A stretch of 64,000 nt of DNA from Trichobilharzia szidati. Its lineage: Eukaryota > Platyhelminthes > Trematoda > Strigeidida > Schistosomatidae. A model generated the notes under the pieces. That model was not told the DNA's origin and did no database searches. It worked only from the letters and a program-made list of their open reading frames with translations. Shown here piece by piece: positions 34,201 to 40,229 of this stretch (position 1 is its first letter; each line of letters begins with the position of its first letter). The DNA is taken from positions 7,982,354-8,046,353 of the forward strand of contig OX235272.1 of NCBI GenBank assembly GCA_944472155.2. The letters run 5' to 3'. The position numbers and the translations under genes are program-made.

Positions 34201-36769
34201 ATGACTTAATTTTGTTTGTTTGCTGGTTTCCCCAATTGCTTATAATTCTTGTATTCATTTAGAACTCTTACGTAATTTCGTATTCTCTACTCTGTTCTTG
34301 TGTGTATCCTGAGTAATACTCAATCATCAAACTATTCCTATTATTACTTAAATCCTTTTTAACAACTGCTTGTGACAACTCATCGCCTTTGTTACCACCC
34401 TAGTTTCATTAACACCCAAATTTTCTGGCCGTTCTGTATTACGTAACCCCACCTAAAAGTAATAATTCTCACCCCCCTTTAGTTAAAATAACCATAACCA
34501 ATTGTATTTTTGTTTGACAAACTTAATGTACACATCCATACGAAACAACTCATATATATATATTTGGCATTGTACAGCTATAAAAATGAATTCGCCGTCG
34601 AAAAGAGACTCTTCGCTGAACTACGTGTTTTGTTTTCATTATTGCCTGGATGGGGATTACCCGACCGATAGCTGCTACCTTGAGAGGGTGTATTGATCAT
34701 ATCTTCACCCTTCGACAGATTCTAGAACATAGGCATTCCTACCGGCGTCCGACAATCATTATATTTCTTGACCTAAAGGCGACATTCGATTCTGTTGACC
34801 GAGAGGTACTCTGGCGATGCTTGGCTGTAAAAGGAATGCCGAGAAAATACATTGCACTGATCAAGGCAATCTACTCGAACTCATGCAGCCAGGTGAGGGC
34901 TTACGGCGAGTTGTCATCCGAAGTGGTGACGACTAGTGGTATCCGTCAGGGATGCCCATTATCAACATTCCTATTCAATTTCATCATAAATGTAATAATG
35001 GACTTAACCCTAACTCACTTCAGATACTCAGGGATCGACTTGCTACCAGGGAATAATCTCGTCGACTTAGAATATGCAGACGATATAGTCCTTCTAGGCG
35101 AGGACGCTGACAAAATGCAGAGGCTTCTGAACACCTTGAGCTGCAATCTACGAATGTTTGGTATGCAATTCGCTCCGGCCAAATGCAAGATGATGTTACA
35201 GGATTGGACTACACCGACTCCTAGATTAGAAATAGGAAGTGAAGTGGTAGAGCACGTTGACCGCTTCACTTATTTGGGAATTACCATCAGCCAACACCAG
35301 AGGGTTGATCTATGACGAAATCTCAGCACGGACACAGAGGGCTAGTTTCACACATGCCAGTTTATGCCGTCTCTGGCGTAGACGTGATATCCGACTATCA
35401 ACCAAAGGGTGGGTGTACTGCTCATCAGTCCACTCCGTCCTCCTTTATGGCTGTGAGACCTGGCCATTGAGAGTGGAAAACTTGAAAAGATTAGCTGTCT
35501 TTGATCATAGGTGCCTGCGTTCTATCTCCCGTGTGAAGTGGTATAACAAGGTGAGCAATATTGAGGTTAGGCATCGATCGAGTGCTAGGTAAGGAGGGGA
35601 AATCAGTCGACGAGACTGTGAAATTACATCAACTGAGATGGTTAGGAGATGTGTTACCTATGCCTAGTCATCGCCTTCCTCGACAATGGGCAATGTTAGC
35701 CGATATAGGGCCAGGCTGGAAAAGAGCTAGCGGCGGTCAAACGAAAACATGGCACCAGTCAATGAAATCTACAACAGTTAGTCTAAGCCACGTGGGAAGG
35801 TGTAGACTTCCTGACTGGTTGGGGTCCTCGGGACGGTAAAAACCAATGGTTGGAAACAATTGGTGACATGGCTCAAAATCGTTCTCAGAGGCTAGCGCAA
35901 ATGCATCCACTCCTTGTGACTTATAATTTCCAATGAAGCTGTTTTGTTATTCGTCATTACTATACCTTTGTCTCACACCTCTGTTTACTGTCTATATTAT
36001 GCATTTCCCCTACTTTCTTCTCTTGCTTTGTGTGCTACATGGAGTGTGGCGACTTGAACTGCTGCACATCGGTGCAAAGTTCTATGTCGAAAACAGAGAG
36101 ACAGACAGTGAGTAACAGATTAATATTCATTTGTTGGCATGCAGGGATTTCTATAATTATAATTGTACAGCAGCTTATGAAAATGAATTGTCTAAGGGAA
36201 AATTTTCTTCACTGTTTACGTCTTCTTTTTTTCTTTTTCTTATGACTCAATATGGGAATATTTCATTCACACAATATAATGCGCATATATGTCTCCTATT
36301 TCATCATCCATTTCTGCTAGGTAAAATACCAATCTGGGTTATCAATAAGGCAACACAATTTATGGCGCCTAAAGCAATCCAGCTATTATATAAAGCATGC
36401 AGTAAATATGATGCATGGAAACAATCAAATAATCCAGATCAGAAACCATGGTTATATTCAAATCAAAGTATCCTGCCCAACCTGTGTTGGGATGATGTTG
36501 AACAGACAGCCAACTTAGGACCAGTTGACGATGATGCCAGTGCTACTGGTGGAGGTGATGCCAGTGGTCAATTAACACCGCTTGATGATGAACGTAGTGT
36601 CTTTGAACGAAATGATAGTTTCAATGACTCTGAAGAATTCCAACCAATGCCGGTGATGGTCGTAGATGACGACAATCATCAAATGCAATCATGTGTTGTC
36701 CCCCAGTCCCAGACAACAGCAACAACAACAGCTGCAACAGCGCTGACAACTGTATCAGATTCCGGTTAA
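9462..36769 (+). CDS. START-domain lipid-transfer protein, PCTP/STARD10-like, four exons
   Basis: Joining 9462-9771, 9813-9916, 21013-21130 and 36321-36769 gives 981 bases, a 326-aa protein ending at TAA 36767-36769. Introns begin GT, end AG, and phases agree (1, 0, 1). START proteins carry lipids in a hydrophobic pocket; STARD10 binds phosphatidylcholine and phosphatidylethanolamine in the cytosol. The START domain spans about residues 20-215. Conserved stretches are YRKQWD (76-81), DIGYYS (98-103), [12 protein letters not shown] (110-121), the exon-3 stretch RKQFIRALS with [10 protein letters not shown], and a C-terminal helix beginning [14 protein letters not shown]. The acidic, then QT-rich tail (about 245-326) parallels the acidic tail of STARD10. 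The first in-frame ATG is 9462. No signal peptide or membrane segment is seen. Assignment to STARD10 rather than PCTP rests on family knowledge and should be tested by alignment. Confidence 0.88.
9772..9812 (+). other. 41-nt micro-intron of the START gene
   Basis: It starts gtaagctgg and ends ttttccaattgcag, with a pyrimidine-rich 3' end. Removing it joins DIGYYS to [12 protein letters not shown], exactly the spacing of the mammalian STARD10 segment. Introns of about 30-45 nt are a known feature of the 5' part of schistosome genes. Confidence 0.85.
9813..9916 (+). CDS. START gene exon 2 (residues 104-138)
   Basis: It encodes [18 protein letters not shown] followed by [11 protein letters not shown] and ends in phase 0 at a GTAAGT donor (9917). 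The NRDFV and TW positions match START-domain strands that line the lipid pocket. Confidence 0.85.
9917..11157. other. Start of START intron 2, no recognised element
   Basis: Intron 2 runs from 9917 to 21012. Up to the AT repeat at 11159 I see no known repeat or coding region. Short open frames here look like chance. Confidence 0.4.
11159..11222. repeat. AT dinucleotide microsatellite
   Basis: About 64 bases of nearly pure AT repeat, with one imperfect point (atgtat) in the middle. Confidence 0.9.
12238..12326 (-). mobile_element. 61-bp SR2-like A insertion with 14-bp TSDs
   Basis: The 14-base word gttggggccctcgg occurs at 12238-12251 and 12313-12326. Between them (12252-12312) lie only the last ~50 bases of the subfamily-A element, reversed, with its ACCG-type tail. 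This is a complete retrotransposition event that stopped almost at once. Confidence 0.88.
12334..12579. repeat. Perfect 116-bp inverted repeat with 14-nt spacer
   Basis: Bases 12334-12449 are the exact reverse complement of 12464-12579. The spacer is gggccctcgggact. The right arm is the normal orientation of the surrounding LINE; the left arm is an inverted extra copy. The word ccctcgggactctaagaat occurs both before the left arm and at the start of the right arm, marking the switch points. Confidence 0.95.
14544..15526 (-). mobile_element. SR2-like A LINE, 957 bp, 5'-truncated, inserted in the RTE-2 leader
   Basis: Direct repeats ggtttggtaccag at 14544-14556 and 15514-15526 flank the insert 14557-15513. 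On the minus strand it encodes the C-terminal region of the SR2-like protein without a stop over 241 codons (15496 to 14774). The region begins [18 protein letters not shown] and ends [14 protein letters not shown], and is very close in sequence to the copy at 2068-5884. It lacks the endonuclease and the YADD box. The 3' end carries the ACCG tail (reversed, about 14557-14570). Confidence 0.92.
15575..16071. other. Unassigned intron sequence
   Basis: Between the RTE-2 target duplication and that of the Gypsy element I recognise nothing. Confidence 0.4.
16077..16251 (-). repeat. 3' LTR of the Gypsy element
   Basis: 175 bp, identical by eye to 19899-20073. It contains an AATAAA hexamer in the element sense within ataaaacgaataaa (around 16141-16157). 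Confidence 0.93.
16252..16264 (-). promoter_or_regulatory. Polypurine tract of the Gypsy element
   Basis: In the element sense the bases touching the 3' LTR read aggggagaagaa, the usual place and composition of a plus-strand priming tract. Confidence 0.8.
16310..19882 (-). CDS. Gag-Pol polyprotein of the Gypsy element, 1190 aa
   Basis: One unbroken frame starts with ATG at 19882-19880, 16 bases from the 5' LTR. Domain order is Gag, protease, RT, RNase H, integrase, which is the Ty3/Gypsy order. Gag occupies about 1-250 and ends in two CCHC knuckles (212-224 and 232-245). The protease has DTGSS at 292-296. RT has the motif-A aspartate D500 in [10 protein letters not shown] and [10 protein letters not shown] at 561-570, where the catalytic pair reads DN rather than DD. 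RNase H has ETDAS (704-708) and ITDQR (766-770). Integrase has an HHCC-like zinc site (H835, H840, C869, C872) and the DDE triad at D900, D957 and E993. The tail (about 1080-1190) may bind chromatin or DNA. No stop or frameshift separates gag from pol, so a single polyprotein is expected. All domains look intact. Confidence 0.95.
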   Translation of the reverse strand: MDKILRPERFDADSNCQTSSKIWNHWFRTFNTYITKSSTPDSDKLDVLINYISPTVYEYIAECKTFDGALSTLEKLYVKPKNEIFARHLLSTCKQETGQSLDQFIQKLKSLAKDCSFKPVSAEQNQNDAIRDAFISGMQSNNIRQRLLENKLLDLDTAYEQARSLEMVYQQSHSFHPSEFSNSAAISNSDTSNELNSYVGETGLTASINEKCYFCGFTRHPRSKCPARDAVCKLCGKKGHYQKVCWSKSYTKTTFVTSSLLSSMTLAAAPQSLSNAVVQLFVNDIPLQALVDTGSSDSYISCAVVQKQHIKVEHSRTSITMASTSLTTHTHGHCYVNLRYKDSSYSHIKLSVLPNLCADVLLGHDFLRLHNKLEIPFEGKNNPFSLCNLVAAHIDPPPLFHNLTPKCVPIATKSRRHSTSDEHFIKLEIENLLSEQIIEPSNSPWRAQVLVTTNERHKRRMVIDYSQTINRFTLLDAYPLPKIDEMTEKISKYIVFSTLDLKSAYHQIPIKEEEKLFTAFEACGNLYQFRRIPFGVTNGVSCFQRVISQIIRNENLQATFAYLDNITICGENTEQHAKNLARFYEASRKYGLTFNENKSVIGVKQVKLLGYEVSHKMIKPDPDRLQALWNLSPPRDLKSQQRVIGLFAYYSQWISHFSDKIQPLIQNKIFPLPGTIVSSYAALKNELAQSVMTTVDLDLPLIVETDASDTAIAATLTQNGRPVAFFSRTLSPSERHHSAVEKEAYAIVEAIRKWRHYLLGTHFQLITDQRSVSFMYDMNHHGKIKNDKIQRWRIELSCYSFDIIYRCGKENKVADALSRGYSASVMGETNLKDLHNSLCHPGVVRLLHFVRSKNLPFSVDDVKRTISSCAVCAELKPRFCKVSTGNLIKATSPFERLNIDFKGPLPSNSRNKYLFTIIDEYSRFPFAFPCQDITASTIINCLCQLFSLFGMPSYMHSDRGSSFMSAELKHFLHDKGIVTSRTTAYNPQSNGQIERLNGTLWRCISLAAKSRSIPICEWEVVLPDALHSIRSLLCTATNTTPHERMFRYNRKSTSGVSLPSWLTIPGPVLMRRNVRSKYESPVDEVELIECNPKYAHVRLPDGREETVSIHHLALKEHIFQSPVSMPIPDAVPECLQNQLTEDDISTRSTDTETPILTDNLSENVKIDPNPSSLLEKQRRVRPYNLRSREV
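19883..19898 (-). promoter_or_regulatory. Putative self-priming site of the Gypsy element
   Basis: The 16 bases between the 5' LTR and the ATG read atttattcgttttatt in the element sense. Fourteen of them (tttattcgttttat) are the reverse complement of ataaaacgaataaa inside the LTR. I could not read a tRNA 3'-CCA match here, and there is no room for a normal leader. This is the arrangement known from the self-priming Tf1 element of fission yeast. Confidence 0.6.
19899..20073 (-). repeat. 5' LTR of the Gypsy element
   Basis: 175 bp, identical by eye to 16077-16251. It contains the ataaaacgaataaa word that pairs with the putative priming site. Confidence 0.93.
20079..20534. other. Unassigned intron sequence
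   Basis: I see no repeat family or coding region between the Gypsy element and the LINE fragment at 20535. Confidence 0.4.
20535..20900 (-). mobile_element. RTE-2-related LINE 3' fragment
   Basis: Reversed, it ends with the RTE-2 tail (ttattattgttattccc, gggcttcagcagc at about 20535-20590). The part beyond 20600 looks like diverged LINE sequence and its outer limit is uncertain. It lies about 110 bases upstream of START exon 3. Confidence 0.6.
21013..21130 (+). CDS. START gene exon 3 (residues 139-177 plus one base)
   Basis: The exon follows a 3' splice site ttttacaag and starts [18 protein letters not shown], then [21 protein letters not shown]. It ends in phase 1 at a GTAAG donor (21131). 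The length of HKGLPVRK across the exon 2-3 junction equals that of HPKYPPRK in mammalian STARD10. Two other frames are open here and could mislead a gene finder. Confidence 0.88.
21405..22620 (-). mobile_element. SR2-like LINE subfamily C, decayed
   Basis: Reversed, this follows the SR2-like C-terminal coding region and 3' end over about 1.2 kb: the 3' end with gcagcagttcac near 21440-21460, the DMAQNRS-like end near 21625, then WLGHV-like and YADD-proximal regions up to about 22600. Small insertions and stops are frequent, so it is older than subfamily A. Confidence 0.75.
22805..22897 (-). pseudogene. U6 snRNA retrocopy, nucleotides 1-93
   Basis: On the minus strand this aligns without gaps to nucleotides 1-93 of U6. 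It contains tggaacgatacagagaagat, gattagcatg and cctgcgcaaggatgacacgc, including the ACAGAGA box and the AGC triad. The 5' stem differs from the human one at several bases but still pairs, so it may record the fluke's own U6 sequence. It lacks the last ~13 nt and the T-run terminator. It is therefore a truncated retrocopy, not a working gene. Confidence 0.88.
22898..23150 (+). mobile_element. SINE family 1 (tRNA-headed), part of the U6 chimera
   Basis: It starts gtgcgtcggtgatacgcag and has a B-box-like gggttcgatcccc at about 22954. The body tail is shared with copies at 23179, 26975, 31243 and 62213. The 3' end reads ttgaaaccctgtgtttcact followed by an A-rich end. Confidence 0.8.
23167..23360 (-). 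mobile_element. SINE family 1 with TSDs
   Basis: Direct repeats catgaagatctt at 23167-23178 and 23349-23360 flank a reversed SINE of 170 bp. The part between A box and B box is deleted. It sits only 3 bases from the chimera above, in opposite orientation. Confidence 0.85.
23361..23679. other. Unassigned intron sequence with a short AAT/ATT repeat
   Basis: An imperfect AAT/ATT stretch lies at about 23590-23615. I recognise nothing else. Confidence 0.4.
23680..24945 (+). mobile_element. SR2-like C LINE interrupted by an SR2-like A copy
   Basis: Subfamily-C sequence (WLGHV-like region to the 3' end) runs 23680-23985 and resumes at about 24690-24945. Between them, about 23986-24689, is a subfamily-A C-terminal fragment ending in the ACCG tail ([20 protein letters not shown] at 23989 onward). 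The A part has a stop after SVDETEK near 24222. Confidence 0.7.
24946..25315 (+). mobile_element. SR2-like C LINE 3' fragment
   Basis: It follows the same C-terminal region again ([33 protein letters not shown]) and a 3' end with actactgcactttcgtg near 25280. It directly follows the fragment above, so the two may be independent insertions. Confidence 0.65.
25425..26595 (-). mobile_element. SINE family 3 split by an SR2-like B LINE
   Basis: The LINE occupies about 25557-26420 on the minus strand. It encodes [34 protein letters not shown] and [14 protein letters not shown] without a stop over 153 codons, then SR2-like sequence up to about 26400. Its tail is a CAGA repeat. SINE family 3 sequence lies on both sides: 25425-25556 on the left and 26420-26595 on the right. 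The word gcaaggcgtatctgcaacct and its upstream neighbours occur on both sides, which suggests a long (roughly 55-60 bp), partly diverged duplication. Confidence 0.7.
26600..26965. other. Unassigned intron sequence
   Basis: No repeat family recognised. Confidence 0.35.
26966..27306 (+). mobile_element. SINE family 1 with inverted 5' part, TSDs
   Basis: Direct repeats aaatcactt at 26966-26974 and 27298-27306 bound the insert. The left part (26975 to about 27082) is the SINE 3' half in antisense. The right part (to 27297) is a sense copy starting inside the tRNA-like head (B box ggggttcgatcccc at about 27118). This antisense-then-sense order is typical of twin priming. Confidence 0.8.
27415..28115 (-). 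mobile_element. SR2-like LINE fragment, decayed
   Basis: Reversed SR2-like 3' end (aacgtagaactttgcacag at 27430) and C-terminal coding region up to about 28110, with many changes. It abuts a plus-strand SR2-like fragment head to head. Confidence 0.65.
28118..28850 (+). mobile_element. SR2-like LINE RT fragment, split by a chimeric insertion
   Basis: The RT region reads [12 protein letters not shown], then [15 protein letters not shown] at about 28170-28215, and resumes after the insertion with a YADD-equivalent region that is no longer intact. The insertion at 28294-28640 is listed next. Both ends of the fragment are truncated. Confidence 0.65.
28282..28652 (+). mobile_element. GC-rich segment fused to the RTE-2 3' end, with TSDs
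   Basis: Direct repeats aataatcctgtt at 28282-28293 and 28641-28652 flank 347 bp. The right half (about 28440-28640) is the RTE-2 3' end with its AAT tail. The left half (about 28294-28438) is clearly richer in G and C than its surroundings, starts cgtgagcggctccgctcttc, and matches nothing else in the window. It may be an unrecognised part of RTE-2 or captured foreign RNA. Confidence 0.75.
28853..30500 (+). mobile_element. Composite: Penelope arm, RTE-2 3' part, Penelope arm
   Basis: A minus-oriented Penelope end (28853-29245) and a plus-oriented one (about 30200-30500) are inverted to each other: gtgagtgaaacagtattatt near 28882 pairs with aatactgtttcactcac near 30443. Between them is the RTE-2 3' part (about 29255-30190, with tail aacccacgggaataataata), interrupted by SINE family 2 at 29538-29730. 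The whole order recurs reversed at 57830-59050, without the SINE. Confidence 0.75.
29538..29730 (+). mobile_element. SINE family 2 (tRNA-headed)
   Basis: It starts gcgtcggtggcatggcggtt (A-box region), with B-box-like gggttcgatcccc at 29587, then a body ending ctgtgtggagtcaagctac and an A-rich tail. The sister composite at 58.56 kb lacks it, which defines an empty site between gttcag and aaatataagcag. Confidence 0.8.
30530..30965 (+). mobile_element. SR2-like C LINE fragment
   Basis: It carries C-terminal SR2-like sequence (isolated matches to [16 protein letters not shown] and the WLGHV region) with frameshifts. No 3' end is present. Confidence 0.6.
31146..31208. repeat. TG dinucleotide microsatellite
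   Basis: About 60 bases of uninterrupted TG repeat. Confidence 0.95.
31243..31463 (-). mobile_element. SINE family 1
   Basis: A reversed full-length copy, with tail ccttcacgttccccagtgga at the left and the tRNA-like head (B box, reversed, ggtcgaaccccgg near 31413) at the right. It is followed by an AAT-rich stretch. Confidence 0.8.
33345..33605 (-). mobile_element. Sm-alpha-like hammerhead SINE, decayed
   Basis: Reversed, it has the family head (cccaatggcttaa-type A box, B-box region near 33480-33492), the hammerhead-like stretch around 33450-33470 and the ending atcatgaactgacatcgg near 33390-33410. The core is damaged. Confidence 0.65.
33610..34645 (+). mobile_element. Penelope-like element reduced to inverted arms and an endonuclease end
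   Basis: Arms of about 370 bp (33610-33985 and 34270-34645) are inverted copies of each other, e.g. gtagttcagcgaagagtctc (33633) against gagactcttcgctgaactac (34604). Between them a plus-strand stretch (about 34030-34182) reads [16 protein letters not shown] and [18 protein letters not shown], which is the extreme C-terminus of Penelope-like proteins next to the GIY-YIG domain. RT and most of the endonuclease are missing. Confidence 0.8.
34650..36107 (+). mobile_element. SR2-like A LINE with an internal deletion
   Basis: The first ~35 bases match the 5' end of the 2068-5884 copy (acccgaccgatagctgctac), then jump to the RT region ([20 protein letters not shown]). An intact YADD box lies near 35068-35079. 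The coding region shifts frame near 35290 and 35570 and ends near 35838. The 3' end finishes in an AGAC-type repeat (36092-36107). The endonuclease and the N-terminal RT part are absent. It ends about 210 bases before the last START exon. Confidence 0.85.
36321..36769 (+). CDS. START gene exon 4 (residues 178-326) and stop
   Basis: The exon follows the splice site tttctgctag and completes a GGT codon with the last base of exon 3. It encodes [33 protein letters not shown] and KPWLYSNQS, closely parallel to the end of the STARD10 START domain, then an acidic tail ([15 protein letters not shown]) and a [14 protein letters not shown] end. The frame also runs upstream of the acceptor, but that part shows no START similarity. 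Confidence 0.9.
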
Positions 36770-37765
36770 AATATTGTAAAATAGACAAATAAATAAATAA
36801 ATATACATATTGTTGTTCAAGAGACAAGAACAGCTGTCCTTGCCCCCCCCCTTGCCCCGGCCTAACGGGGAATAAATCAATGTTAATATTTCCTTTTCCC
36901 TAGTTTTTCCCCTTGTGTTAATTTTTTCTTCCCTGGTGTATGATTTTCTTCTTCCTGTGGGTTGGACCACTAGCAGATAAAATGTGTGCCATGTAAAGGA
37001 TGATTGTCACTTTGTGATTGCCAGGAGGTGGGTGGGTCAACGACGCAGTGGCGTGGTGTGGGGTCCCAAATTCATTTAATGTACACTATTACTCCTACTA
37101 CTACTACCAATACTATTCCCACAATTGTTGTATAGAATTTCTTTGTGTATTTTCCTTCGATGAATGGGTTAAGAATACCTTAATGGTTCATAATGGTGAT
37201 AATAATAATAATGATAATCAGTATTATTGTTCAGATATAAAAAATCTGAAAATCTTTAATTATTATTGTTGTTTATCCTTTATATTTTCCCTCTGTGTTT
37301 GTGTGTATGAGTGGGTGGGTTTACGGGACTCGTCTGTATTGAATGAAGTTCAGTTGCTGCGTTCGCGCGTGCGCGCACACCCGCACTCATGGACACACGC
37401 TTCTACAAACAATATCTATGGAAAAAAAAGTTATTTTTTTAAAAAGTTTTCATTTGAATTAAAGTTCTTTTACTTTTTTGAAAAAAAAGAAATTAAAATG
37501 CAAAGAAAATATTTTTTTCCTTTTTGTCTGACTTTTTTTTTCTCTCGCCATATCAGCTGTCGTGTGAATGTGTGTGGGGTGGGGAAACAGTTATGTGAAA
37601 TGGTTGTGTTCCCTCTGTGTGTGTTGTGTAGCGTCAACTTCGGCTTTCTCACGCTGACTTTTTCCTGTTGTTTATCTCAAGAGTAGGACTGTTGTTGGCA
37701 GGTGCCAAGGATTGAGTTAGTCTGTAGGAATTTAATTTTTCAAAAGAATAGATATTGAAGAAAGA
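36770..37765 (+). other. Probable 3' untranslated region of the START gene
   Basis: No transposon is recognised here. AATAAA hexamers occur in aataaataaataaata near 36787 and in gaataaatc near 36869, so a transcript could end shortly after either. Beyond that lie T-rich and GT-rich low-complexity stretches. The right limit is where Penelope-type sequence begins. Confidence 0.5.
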
Positions 37766-37769
37766 ATAC

Positions 37770-39545
37770 TCTTTTCGATTAATTCAACATGAGGCTCTAC
37801 AGTTATATATACATTATAGTGAATGAATGAATTAGTTCAGAACAAAATATTTAGAGTGAACAATTGTGGTTTCAATAAATTCTTCTTCTTCAGTCTCTAC
37901 AATTATAAATCCATTAATTAATTTAAGCATACAATAGCCAGCCAGTAAAGGCAAATTAGAATCATATCAGAAAGTGTATTGTGGAACAAGTATAAGTCAG
38001 ATGGGATGGAACAATAGTCAGATAGTTTTTTAATATGCATGGTCAATGAGAACATGAGATAAAATGAGATGAAATAATTTAATCTAATGATGTGTGTGTA
38101 TATATATAAATATAGTTAACAGAAAATACAGGTTTCGAGTGTGAGTGTAATCAGGGTGTGTGAGACAATATGAAAATAAACCAACGAATGGGGCAGACTA
38201 GACTTAAGTTCAAGGTTGAAAATAACGACAGTAAGAATGATTGTAAAATAATAACGATGATATGGTGTAAAATTACAAGCACTACTGGTGAATGATTGTC
38301 AAATAATAATAATGAAGTGGAATGAACAGGATTTTGTAAATACGATGGCAAGTTAGTAAAGCACTACTTAAACCTAAGGTAATAAAATCATAAGAAAGGT
38401 CATGAAATCATAAAAGTCGAAAATGAACGATTGTCAGTGAAACAGAGGAATAGAAGAAGAGGAAAAGAAAAGAAAATTGTGAAAGGAATTTATAGTGTTA
38501 ATGGAGGATTTGTTGGCTTTATTGTAGGCCAAGGTAAACATAGAGGTTGAACATACTTCTTCTGTATGCAAAGAGATGGTCTTCTGGTATTATTTGCAAC
38601 TGCTTCAGCTACTGGTAGAAGACGTAGTCGAGCTCGCTTAGATAAATTACTAGGAACGCAGTAAATAATTGAGAGCGCCTGGTCAAGTCTTATCGAGTGT
38701 CCAGTATCTACCAAGTGAGCTAAGACTGCAGTATTTACGCATTTGTTTACTCCTTTACTCAACCATACAGGTACATGTTCACGCGCGCGCATGGATAAAG
38801 CCTTCTGAGTACGGCCAATGTAACTAGCTCCACATGAGCAATTGAATTCATAAATGCACATTGATGGGTAATTTATCCTTTACTTGCTGTGTGAGTACTG
38901 GTTTAGTTGAGAAGTTGAGTACCAGTTTAGCCGCAGGAAATGTTCTATCTACTGCTCTATTAAGTCGACATTTTAGAATGTCAGCTGCAATTTCCCCATT
39001 GTAACTTAAGATACAAAGGTTTCTTTTCTACTGTATCCACCTTTACTTTGTCTGCAGGTATTGACATATACTTTTTTAGGAAGCTCTGTGGATATCCATT
39101 TTCTTGTAGTGTGAGTTTCAGTTTATGCATTTCTTCCTTAATGCATTCTTCTGAACATATACGTTTTATTCTATAGCTTAGACACTTAACTAAGTTTCTT
39201 TTGTACTGATTAGGTGCGAAGCTATGGAAATGGGTGTACTGACCCGTCCAAGTTTTCTTTCTAAATAGTTTCCTTTGTAGATACCCGTCTGTCTTCATGG
39301 CAAGGAGGACGTCTAGGGAAGGTAAACTGTTATTGTCTTCTTCTTCACATGTAAACTGAATAGTTGGGTGAACACTATTAGCAGCATTGAGAAGCTCTTG
39401 TTTATTGAGATTTATATCACAAACGATAAAGGTATCATCTTCGTATCGACAATAATAGTCAAACCCTTTAATCGTGTCTTTAAGTGGACCGTTTTCAAGC
39501 TTTGCCAGGAAAATATGAATTAGTGTTATGAGCAACATTACTGTT
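37770..39545 (-). mobile_element. Penelope-like element, RT plus GIY-YIG, one frameshift
   Basis: On the minus strand an open frame from 39538 to 38981 reads IFLAKLENGPLKDTIKGF and YCRYEDDTFIV (the RT catalytic DD), then QRKLFRKKTWTGQYTHFHSF. A second frame from 38861 to 38490 has the endonuclease core CIYEFNCSCGASYIGRTQKA and the end RPSLCIQKKYVQPLCLPWP. A frameshift lies between 38981 and 38861. About 700 bp of non-coding sequence follows (38490 down to 37770). The N-terminal RT part is missing at 39545, where another Penelope fragment abuts. Confidence 0.85.
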
Positions 39546-39870
39546 GTTTAAATAACATCGAATCAATCATAAGAATATCAATGGATTACAGTTCAACAGC
39601 ATCACCATAAAATAAGCTGAATGTCAGAAGAATTATTAAAGAGAATAGTACAAATTCATGAGCTTGTAGTTTCTACTGAGGGCCAGGGCAGTAGTAGGGG
39701 CTGGACTTGCTTCTTTTGACCACAGAGCACTGGTTGTTTGAGGCGAATTGCAATAGCCTCTGCTGTTTGGAACATGCGGTGCTTCAATGATTTTGGCAAT
39801 TTATTAGGCACCCGGTAGATTATAGAGAAGGATTCTTCAACACTGGCTTTGTGGCCGGTTTGCACCATCT
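39546..39870 (-). mobile_element. Penelope-like element C-terminal fragment
   Basis: A minus-strand frame (39868-39656) reads SFSIIYRVPNKLPKSLKHRM, AEAIAIRLKQPVLCGQKK and QPLLLPWPSVE, the same protein end as the neighbouring element but a different subfamily. Beyond its 5' edge a ~28-bp stretch of it is repeated in inverted form at about 39868-39895. Confidence 0.8.
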
Positions 39871-39895
39871 ACCGGGTGCCTAATAAATTGCCAAA

Positions 39896-40224
39896 ACTCG
39901 TAGACCAGTCAGCCAACCACTGTGACCTCCGACTCATTGTCCCATGATCTGATGTGATGCTCCTAAGTGAGTGAATGAGTGACTGGCTACAGGAGGGAGT
40001 TGTGTGGAGGTTCACCACCACTCGGTTGGGAGTGAGGAGAAATACTCGCTACCGATGACATTGCCTGAAATCATGAATAGGTATTTTTATTATTTTGTCA
40101 GGGTTCGTTCTTTGGGTTTTGAGGGGAACAAAATGCTCTAGAGAGAGGTGGTTGTTGTTGTCTGGTTCGCTGCTAGATTGAGTCCCTTAGTGCCTATCCT
40201 CATCTTCAGTATCTTGAGCAATAA
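39896..40224. other. Unassigned sequence
   Basis: I recognise nothing in this stretch. Confidence 0.35.
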
Positions 40225-40229
40225 GTTTA

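Noticed and set aside
37018..37686. A 222-codon frame after the START gene
   Set aside because: It has low-complexity composition (runs of Y, N, C and F), fits a 3' untranslated region, and resembles no domain.
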